From Candidatus Sulfotelmatobacter sp. (GTDB taxonomy: Bacteria > Acidobacteriota > Terriglobia > Terriglobales > Acidobacteriaceae): 5,024 nt of DNA. The stretch covers positions 1-5,024 of the forward strand of contig JASHRB010000306.1 of the NCBI GenBank assembly GCA_030037575.1, in the 5' to 3' direction. This document shows, piece after piece, positions 1 to 5,024 of the stretch. Within the stretch, counting starts at the first letter, position 1. Every line of letters begins with the position of its first letter. The translations under genes were made by a program, and so were the position numbers. A model generated the notes under the pieces. The model worked only from the letters and a program-made list of their open reading frames with translations. It did no database searches and was not told where the DNA came from.

Positions 1-332
1 CTGGTGGCTCAGCCTGTCCATTCCGCCTCCGCGATGGAGTAGGGCTTTGACCATTGTGCGAGAGCCGTTCTCAGAGGCATATTCTCAAGGGCAAAATGCG
101 GATCGCAATCGTCTCCGACATTCGTGTGCTTTCGGCAAGGGTGCGTGACTAGAGTAGGCGGAGCCTGATAAGTTCTCAGTCGCATAGAGCTGTCCGCGCA
201 TTCAAGAAATGCACAGAAATCGAGAAAATGTCTGCACAGTTCCTACACAGCCTAAAATAAGCTATTTATCTCTCAAAAAATCAGTGATTTCTAAAAATCT
301 ACTCACCCGCTCAGAATGACGCCGCTGGTGAA
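1..332. other. Upstream stretch with no supportable gene
   Basis: No convincing coding region is visible. On the plus strand the second frame is open from the window edge to a TGA at 146-148 (48 codons), but its translation resembles no family I know. On the minus strand an ATG at 52-54 or 19-21 opens a frame that leaves the window after 18 or 7 codons. The second of these has GGAGG only four bases upstream of it, so it could be the start of a neighbouring gene, but it is too short to judge. From about 200 to 300 the sequence is clearly more AT-rich than the flanking genes, as expected for an intergenic region downstream of the minus-strand oxidoreductase. Confidence 0.55.
275..290 (-). terminator. 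Weak hairpin-plus-T-run downstream of the oxidoreductase
   Basis: Read on the minus strand, AAATCA-C-TGATTT is a perfect 6-base inverted repeat whose right arm runs into three more T residues. It lies about 43 bases past the stop codon of the minus-strand oxidoreductase, the right side for an intrinsic terminator. The stem is almost all A/T and the loop very tight, so it would be unstable. In AT-rich DNA such a structure may be chance. Confidence 0.2.
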
Positions 333-1490
333 TTACAGCACGGCGGTTTCGTGAATCAGGCGGTTTTCGGCGAAGCGCGAGAGACTTAGCAAGGATGCGT
401 CGATCAAATCGGTTTTGCCGGTGAGCATCAGATCGCTCAGAATCTTGCCGGTGGCGGGAGCGTGCATTACGCCGTGTCCGCTGAAGCCGTTGGCCAGAAA
501 AAATCCCGGCACGCCGGGCGCTTCGCCGAGAATGGGGTGATGGTCCGGCGTCATTTCATACAGCCCCGCCCAGGCGCATTTGGGATTCACCGGGAGATTG
601 GCGAAGCACGGCACTCGGTCGGCCGCGTGCGTAAGAATTTTCTCGACAAAGCCGGGATCGAAATCGGTTTTGAAACCCGGAGTTTCTTCCGGATCGTTCC
701 ACGCCAGTAAAAACCCGCGGGCTTCGGGGCGAAAGTGAAATCCGTTTGACATGTCGATGATCATGGGGGCGGTGTGGGGAAATTCATCGAAAGGCTCGCT
801 GGGAACCAGCATGCGGCGCAGCGGTTCGACCGGCAGGTCGACGCCCACAAGCTTGGCTATCTCGGCTGCCCAGGCGCCGGCGCAGTTGACGACCTTGCGG
901 GTGGCGACCGAACCGCGCGCGGTTTCGACGGAGGAGATTCCGGCCGCGTCACGCTTCAGACCGCTCACCTCGGTGTTCTTCCACAGCGTCGCGCCGTGCT
1001 CGGCGGCCCAGGACATGAATCCGTTCATGGCGCTGTAGGGATCGACGAAACCGTCGGTCGAGCAGAAGCTTCCGCCGACGATGTCGTCGCTGCGCAGTTG
1101 CGGAAACAGGGCGGCGATTTCGCCGCCCTGCAGCAGGTGAACGTTTTTCAGGCCAAGCTTGACTTGCTCGGCGTAGTTGGCGCGCAGATACGCCATTTGC
1201 TTTTCGTTGGTGGCGCAGAACAGATAGCCTTGCGCGCGATAGTCGCAGGGCTTGCCGAGCCGCTGTTCAAAGCTGGCATAAAAAGGAATGGCATAAAGCG
1301 ACATCTGAATGCTGACGGAAGTGGAAAATTGGGCGCGCACTCCGCCCATGCTTTTGCCGGTAGAACCTTTGCCCTGCGCCGATTCCCGCTCAATGACCAG
1401 CACGTTGCGGCAGCCCTGCGCAGTCAGGTGGTAGGCGATGCCGGAGCCGACGATTCCGGCACCAATGATGACGACGTCTGCAGTGTGCAT
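333..1490 (-). CDS. FAD-dependent amine/amino-acid oxidoreductase (DAO superfamily, sarcosine oxidase beta-like)
   Basis: This is a complete 385-residue flavoenzyme of the D-amino-acid oxidase superfamily. Members oxidise a C-N bond of a secondary amine or amino acid (sarcosine, glycine, proline, dimethylglycine) and pass electrons from FAD to oxygen or a carrier; the substrate cannot be read here. The N-terminal Rossmann motif GAGIVG is at residues 10-15, with Glu34 ending the second strand as the expected FAD-ribose ligand. The segment GSTGKSMGGVRAQF (42-55) is typical of sarcosine oxidase beta-like proteins. NCAGAW (202-207), TPD (314-316) and NGFSGHG (334-340) complete the FAD-binding fold. 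Length is normal for the family and no signal peptide is seen, so it is probably cytoplasmic. Gly309 occupies the place of the cysteine that binds FAD covalently in monomeric sarcosine oxidase, so FAD is probably non-covalent. The start gives the Rossmann motif its usual position. No clear ribosome-binding site precedes it; a TAGAAT hexamer (minus strand of 1509-1514) could be a -10 element. No partner subunit gene is adjacent. Confidence 0.93.
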   Translation of the reverse strand: MHTADVVIIGAGIVGSGIAYHLTAQGCRNVLVIERESAQGKGSTGKSMGGVRAQFSTSVSIQMSLYAIPFYASFEQRLGKPCDYRAQGYLFCATNEKQMAYLRANYAEQVKLGLKNVHLLQGGEIAALFPQLRSDDIVGGSFCSTDGFVDPYSAMNGFMSWAAEHGATLWKNTEVSGLKRDAAGISSVETARGSVATRKVVNCAGAWAAEIAKLVGVDLPVEPLRRMLVPSEPFDEFPHTAPMIIDMSNGFHFRPEARGFLLAWNDPEETPGFKTDFDPGFVEKILTHAADRVPCFANLPVNPKCAWAGLYEMTPDHHPILGEAPGVPGFFLANGFSGHGVMHAPATGKILSDLMLTGKTDLIDASLLSLSRFAENRLIHETAVL

Positions 1491-1634
1491 GGCCGGGGCG
1501 AATTCAGCATTCTAGCGCAGTCGACGGGCCGGGCAGAGTAGAGGCTTTGCGGCAACGAGCTGTTTTGCGCGGGCTGTGCTCAACGAATTCCCTCCCCACG
1601 GTTTCCTCTCGCCCCCGAAACAAGGGCCGCGGCA

Positions 1635-1647
1635 TGACAGGCTGTCA
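1635..1647. repeat. Perfect 13-base palindrome, possible operator
   Basis: TGACAG-G-CTGTCA is a perfect 6-base inverted repeat around one central base. It lies between two divergent genes, about 145 bases from the oxidoreductase start and 170 bases from the TonB-like gene start. Dimeric regulators often bind such sites, but I cannot name the regulator, and a single palindrome of this size can arise by chance. Confidence 0.35.
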
Positions 1648-1782
1648 GCACGGATCGCAATGCAGGACCATCAAACGTCATTGGCCAGGGAAATTCATGG
1701 AGGATAACCAGGCTCACCGAAGGACATGTACCCTCGCATTTTGCCGCGCTTTCCGATGTGACCTGCCATCCACCTCGGTAAC

Positions 1783-1811
1783 TTGCTGCGATTACCCGGC
1801 CGGCCTAGTCT
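1783..1811 (+). promoter_or_regulatory. Candidate sigma70-type promoter for the receiver/TonB-like gene
   Basis: TTGCTG (1783-1788) and TAGTCT (1806-1811) are separated by exactly 17 bases. Each matches three of six consensus positions, including the most conserved ones (TTG in the -35 box; T, A and final T in the -10 box). The ATG at 1818 begins seven bases after the end of the -10 box, so transcription would begin at or next to the start codon, giving a leaderless mRNA. This fits the lack of a ribosome-binding site before 1818. An inverted repeat, GGTAA (1777-1781) and TTACC (1792-1796), brackets the -35 box and could be an operator. Confidence 0.35.
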
Positions 1812-1817
1812 GGCAAT

Positions 1818-3833
1818 ATGCCCCTGCGCTGCCTCTTATTCACCACCGAGGAGGCCATGGTTGAACCGATCTGGCAGGCGCTCGCACGGCTGGGAGTCGA
1901 AGGCGAGCACTGCAAGAATCCCGTGGATGCGGTGGAGCGCGTCACCACGCAACTGTTCCAGATTGTCATCACCGACTGGCAAGACCAGCCGGAAGCGGCA
2001 TTTCTGCTAAAAACGGCGCGCGATCTGAAGGCCGCGGCCAGGCCGTTGACCCTGGCGATCGTGGGCGAGGAAAGTCGATCGTTTGCACTGCAGGCGGGAG
2101 CAAATTCGGTTCTGCTGAAGCCGCTGCGACCGGAGCAAGTGGGAGACACGCTGAGCACGGCGTGCCAGCTGCTGCAGTCAAAGATTCAACCTTCAACGGC
2201 CAAGACAGCGCATCCGGCGGTGCCGGGCGGGAGCGGAGCGCCGAGCGCGGGCGTGGCAGCTTCGGGGATTTCGAGCGCGGGGACGGGCACGGCCGCGGCA
2301 CCGGCGGCGATGGTGCAGGGGCCGGAAAAACTGCGGGCAGGAGAGTTTTTGCAATCGTCGGGACCGACGCCCGGAGCCCAGTTCGACACGGAAAGCGAAG
2401 TGGCCCGGTCGCTGGACGTTGCACCCGCAGCGGTTAATCCGCTGACCGAATTGGAGCCGATGGCGGCGGCGGTGCAGGAAAATCCCGCGGCGAAGCCTGA
2501 TCCAAAAGAAGCGCAAAAAGATGCTTTGAGCGGATGGGCAGCCTTGCAGGCGCGGCTGACCAGTGCGAGACCGGCAGCAACGGAAGAGGCGCCGGCGAAA
2601 AATGATCTTGTGGGATATGCGGGGCCCCCGGCTTGTGCGCCAGAAGCAGCGGCAGCGGTGGCGGAAGAAGAGACGACGCGGCGGGTTCCGGCGCAGAAGA
2701 TTGAGCCCAAGGCCGATCTCCACCATCGGCAGCCGGAAGAATTTGAGGAAAGCCCCGAGGTCCGGCGGGCGGCTCACCCGCAGAGAGCGAAACGCATGGC
2801 CGTTGCTCTGCTGGCTGCCACAGCAGTGCTTCTGGCGGCCATCCCGCGGACGAGGCAGATCATGCAGATGCTTTACCATCACGGCTTGCGGGAGACGATT
2901 CGCTGGCTGAATCCTCCACCGGCACCGTTGCCCCAGACGGTGACCGCGCATGACAGCTTTGGCCAGCCTGACGACGAATACAAGCTGCCAGCGGTGGGAA
3001 ATATACCGGATGCGACTACCGACCCGTCGCAGATTCAGGTTCTGCCGGTGGTTGACCCGACCGCGAAGGTGAAACCATCGGACGCGAACGGCCAGACGCA
3101 GGCGACTGCCGGACCGACATTGATGCCGGGCGAGCAGGCCGCGGGCAGTGTTCAGAACGCGGCCGCGGATCAAAACGCGCCCGGGGCGGGTCACGGCGCT
3201 CAGACGCCTCAAAATCAACCTGCGATTCAGGTGAAAGAGCAAGCAGCGCCGACGGCCGGGAACGCTTCGGCGGCGGCGGTGGCCATTCCAACGACCACAC
3301 CGGTCGCGACCGTCGCTCAATCTCCGCCGGGACAGCAGGCGGTGGCAGAGCCTGCGCGTCAGCCCAATCCGCAACCAGCCGCGCCTATGCCCGCGGCTGC
3401 ACCCAATCCAGCCCCAGCTTCGCGGCCGGCTTCGGCATCGCAGCTTGCCGGCATACCGGCCAGCTTGAGATCCCAGGTTGCCTCCAGCACGCCGGATATG
3501 AGCGGGACGAAACCGGCTGATGTCGCCACCTCATCGATCGAGCCGGTGACCCTGACTGAGGCAGCGGTGCGTCAGCTGCTGACCCAGCCGGTTGAACCGG
3601 AATATCCGGCGGCGGCAAAAGCAAGCGGGCTCGCGGGCAGCGTGGTTTTAGAGGTATCAATTGCGCCGGATGGTTCGGTGCAGGATGCAAAATTTTTGCA
3701 GGGATCGTTCATTTTTGCCCGCGCGGCGATCGATGCGGTCAAGCAATGGCGGTTCAAGCCTTATGCGATGAACGGCCGGGCGGTTGCGGTCGAAAGTGTG
3801 ATCACCCTGAACTTCAAGCCGCCGGCCTCGTAG
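1818..3833 (+). CDS. Membrane protein with degenerate receiver-like domain and TonB-type C-terminal domain
   Basis: This 671-residue protein has an unusual build. Residues 3-115 resemble a response-regulator receiver: Asp53 sits at the phospho-acceptor position and Lys101 (LLKPL) is conserved. However, the acidic pair after strand 1 is Thr9-Thr10 and the usual Thr/Ser is Val82, so phosphorylation is doubtful. Residues 120-320 are Ala/Pro/Gly/Glu-rich. Residues 327-342 form one short hydrophobic membrane segment preceded by Arg/Lys. A second Ala/Pro/Gln-rich stretch (345-585) could span the periplasm. Residues 588-668 match the TonB C-terminal domain, with EPEYP (593-597), a PDGSV turn and WRFKPY (644-649). 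Such domains contact outer-membrane partners, but the membrane segment lacks the Ser-x3-His motif of true TonB and no exbB/exbD is nearby, so energy coupling is not supported. ATG 1818 is the first start after an in-frame stop (1806-1808) and keeps the first receiver strand. ATG 1857 follows AGGAGG, but only two bases away, and would lose that strand. The function is unknown. Confidence 0.88.
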   Translation: MPLRCLLFTTEEAMVEPIWQALARLGVEGEHCKNPVDAVERVTTQLFQIVITDWQDQPEAAFLLKTARDLKAAARPLTLAIVGEESRSFALQAGANSVLLKPLRPEQVGDTLSTACQLLQSKIQPSTAKTAHPAVPGGSGAPSAGVAASGISSAGTGTAAAPAAMVQGPEKLRAGEFLQSSGPTPGAQFDTESEVARSLDVAPAAVNPLTELEPMAAAVQENPAAKPDPKEAQKDALSGWAALQARLTSARPAATEEAPAKNDLVGYAGPPACAPEAAAAVAEEETTRRVPAQKIEPKADLHHRQPEEFEESPEVRRAAHPQRAKRMAVALLAATAVLLAAIPRTRQIMQMLYHHGLRETIRWLNPPPAPLPQTVTAHDSFGQPDDEYKLPAVGNIPDATTDPSQIQVLPVVDPTAKVKPSDANGQTQATAGPTLMPGEQAAGSVQNAAADQNAPGAGHGAQTPQNQPAIQVKEQAAPTAGNASAAAVAIPTTTPVATVAQSPPGQQAVAEPARQPNPQPAAPMPAAAPNPAPASRPASASQLAGIPASLRSQVASSTPDMSGTKPADVATSSIEPVTLTEAAVRQLLTQPVEPEYPAAAKASGLAGSVVLEVSIAPDGSVQDAKFLQGSFIFARAAIDAVKQWRFKPYAMNGRAVAVESVITLNFKPPAS

Positions 3834-3971
3834 GCGGTGGTGATGAAGGATTGGTTAACGATCGCAAGGACAAATCCGAAGGTCCCTCGACTGCGCTGCA
3901 AAGCCGAAAAGCAGGCAATTCTGCGCCCCGGGATAACACCCATCGACTTGATCAGCAGCGCGCAGAAGCGG

Positions 3972-4000
3972 GAAACACCCTTTGGACAATGAAGTATAAT
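3972..4000 (+). promoter_or_regulatory. Candidate promoter for the S41-family gene
   Basis: A perfect TATAAT -10 hexamer lies at 3995-4000. At 17 bases upstream is GAAACA (3972-3977), which matches only the ACA half of the -35 consensus. A better-looking TTGGAC (3982-3987) is too close to pair with it. Transcription would begin near 4007 and leave a leader of about 42 bases carrying the ribosome-binding site. This suggests the S41 gene has its own promoter rather than depending on the gene ending at 3833. Confidence 0.4.
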
Positions 4001-4033
4001 GAGAGCAGTTGTCGCCGCACGCAATGTCGGTCC

Positions 4034-4041
4034 GGAAGAAG
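4034..4041 (+). promoter_or_regulatory. Ribosome-binding site of the S41-family gene
   Basis: GGAAGAAG lies seven bases before the ATG at 4049, a good distance for a purine-rich Shine-Dalgarno site. It favours 4049 over the in-frame ATG at 4055, which would remove only two residues. Confidence 0.5.
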
Positions 4042-4048
4042 ACTTTTG

Positions 4049-5024
4049 ATGTCCATGAAAATTAAAGCCGCAGTCCTGATTTCGTCTTTTGCCGTGTTGT
4101 CGTTTGTGGTGATTGGTTCGATGGGTGGCGTTCACGCGTCGTCGAACGACGGCTCCTACCGGCAAATACAGGTTTACACCGAAGTGTTGTCGCGCGTGGA
4201 AAACGAGTATGTAATCGATCCGGACATTCCCAAGGTCACGGATGGGGCGCTGCACGGATTGGTCGAGTCGCTGGACGCCAATTCGAGTTATCTGTCGCCG
4301 GAAGCCTACAAAACTTTCAAGCAACACGGGGGGGAAGGAAAGGGCGAAATCGGGGCGACGATTTCAAAGCGATACGGGTATGCCGATGTGGTTTCGGTTC
4401 TGCCGGGTTCGCCGGCGGAAAAGGCGGGAATCGAAGCGACCGACATTTTTGAGTCGATTGAAGGGCAGAGCACGCGCGACATGTCGCTGCCGGAGATTCG
4501 CGAAGCTTTGGCGGGCGTTCCCGGATCGACGGTGAATGTCTCGGTGGTGCGGGCGCGGCGGGCTGAGCCGCAGAAGATGTCGATCACGCGCGAGATCGTG
4601 AACATTCCGCCGGTTTCGGACAAAATGCTCGAGGATGGCGTCGGGTACGTGAAGGCCGACGCTCTGACCAAGGGCAAGGCCCAGGAGATCGCTGCGAAAA
4701 TCAAGGCGCTCGAAAAGTCTGGCGCGAAGAAACTGCTGCTCGATCTGCGCAACGCTTCCGAGGGCGATGAAAGCGAAGGTATTGCAACCGCAAACCTTTT
4801 CCTGAATCACGGAACCATCACTTACTTGCAGGGGCAAAAATTCGCACGCCAGGCGTTTAATGCAGATCCGGCAAAGGCGATCACGTCGCTTCCGCTGGCG
4901 GTGTTGGTAAACAAGGGAACCGCGGGAGCGGCCGAGATTGTGGCCGCGGCAATTTTGGAAAACGCGCGCGGAGACGTTGTGGGCGACAAGACTTTCGGCG
5001 ACGGCTCGGTGCAGAAGACGATTC
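4049..5024 (+). CDS. S41 family (C-terminal processing protease-like) protein with PDZ domain, predicted inactive; 3' end beyond window
   Basis: 325 codons are present and the frame is open at the window edge. Residues 1-30 form a signal peptide (Lys4, Lys6, hydrophobic core, VHA cleavage site), so the protein is exported. Residues 41-90 match the CtpA/Prc N-terminal helical region (ENEYV, SLDANSSYLSP). Residues 98-181 form a PDZ domain (EIGATI, SPAEKAGI). Residues 195 onward are the S41 fold: LLLDLR (229-234), VLVNKGTAGAAEI (285-297) and VVGDKTFGDGSVQ (310-322). Active relatives cleave proteins near the C terminus with a Ser-Lys pair 25 residues apart, in GSASASE-like and TFGKG motifs. Here those positions are Gly293 and Asp318. 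The Pro-Gly-Gly after DLR, which helps form the oxyanion hole, is replaced by Ala-Ser-Glu-Gly (236-239). Family membership is clear, but catalysis looks lost; a scaffold or peptide-binding role through PDZ is inference. The reading frame is intact, so this is not a decayed gene. Confidence 0.9.
   Translation, partial: MSMKIKAAVLISSFAVLSFVVIGSMGGVHASSNDGSYRQIQVYTEVLSRVENEYVIDPDIPKVTDGALHGLVESLDANSSYLSPEAYKTFKQHGGEGKGEIGATISKRYGYADVVSVLPGSPAEKAGIEATDIFESIEGQSTRDMSLPEIREALAGVPGSTVNVSVVRARRAEPQKMSITREIVNIPPVSDKMLEDGVGYVKADALTKGKAQEIAAKIKALEKSGAKKLLLDLRNASEGDESEGIATANLFLNHGTITYLQGQKFARQAFNADPAKAITSLPLAVLVNKGTAGAAEIVAAAILENARGDVVGDKTFGDGSVQKTI

Larger units (their letters stand above)
1491..1817. 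promoter_or_regulatory. Divergent intergenic region
   Basis: These 327 bases separate the start codons of two divergently transcribed genes and should hold both promoters. Open frames crossing it have no family resemblance and overlap the start of the plus-strand gene, so I do not call them. Contents I can point to are a 13-base palindrome at 1635-1647, a candidate plus-strand promoter at 1783-1811 within an inverted repeat, and a TAGAAT hexamer on the minus strand at 1509-1514. I see no riboswitch or structured RNA. Confidence 0.6.

Noticed and set aside
774..1541. 255-codon plus-strand open frame antisense to the oxidoreductase
   Set aside because: It lies opposite a clearly recognised flavoenzyme, its translation matches no family, and long antisense open frames are common in GC-rich coding DNA.
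1547..1864. 105-codon plus-strand open frame in the intergenic region
   Set aside because: It overlaps the start of the receiver/TonB-like gene in another frame, has Cys-rich sequence without family resemblance and no convincing ribosome-binding site.
2193..3374. 393-codon minus-strand open frame antisense to the receiver/TonB-like gene
   Set aside because: Its product is an Arg-rich low-complexity translation typical of the reverse of Ala/Pro-rich coding sequence, while the plus-strand frame has recognisable domains at both ends.
3891..3965. CTGCGCTGC and GCAGCGCGCAG arms as a terminator after the receiver/TonB-like gene
   Set aside because: The arms are about 55 bases apart, need a bulge to pair, and no T-run follows.
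3843..3992. 49-codon plus-strand open frame ten bases after the receiver/TonB-like gene
   Set aside because: There is no Shine-Dalgarno site, the product is not recognisable, and it covers the suspected intergenic repeat remnant. It could be a real small protein only if conserved in relatives.
3761..4327. 188-codon minus-strand open frame across the 3834-4048 gap
   Set aside because: It overlaps both the TonB-type domain and the S41 signal peptide and N-terminal region on the opposite strand, and matches no family I recognise.

Overview
The window is about 60% GC, with two genes on the plus strand and one on the minus strand. It looks like chromosomal DNA from a soil-type bacterium. Acidobacteriota (Terriglobia) is my best guess. 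It rests on the Ala/Pro-rich TonB-C-terminal protein with a degenerate receiver domain and on the style of the S41-family protein, not on any marker gene, so I hold it with moderate to low confidence. I see no tRNA, rRNA, CRISPR array, transposase or phage gene, and no sign of recent transfer.

Layout. Positions 1-332 contain no gene I can support and become AT-rich from about 200 to 300. Positions 333-1490 (minus) encode a complete 385-residue FAD-dependent amine/amino-acid oxidoreductase of the DAO superfamily, similar to sarcosine oxidase beta subunit. Positions 1491-1817 are a 327-base divergent intergenic region with a perfect 13-base palindrome and a candidate promoter placed to give a leaderless mRNA. 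Positions 1818-3833 (plus) encode a 671-residue protein. It has an N-terminal receiver-like domain lacking part of its phosphorylation pocket, an Ala/Pro-rich linker, one membrane segment, a second long Ala/Pro/Gln-rich linker and a C-terminal TonB-type domain. After 215 bases with a TATAAT-type promoter candidate, an S41 (C-terminal processing protease) family gene starts at 4049 and runs off the window end.

The most interesting point is the S41 protein. Its fold-defining motifs are well conserved, but the catalytic serine position is Gly293, the catalytic lysine position is Asp318, and the Pro-Gly-Gly turn after the Asp-Leu-Arg motif is gone. It therefore reads as a secreted PDZ-containing pseudoprotease. 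The second is the receiver-like/TonB fusion, an unusual architecture that also lacks the Ser-x3-His motif by which classical TonB couples to ExbB/ExbD.

The two plus-strand genes both act at the cell envelope by prediction, but nothing in the window proves a shared pathway. The flavoenzyme is transcribed divergently and is probably functionally separate.
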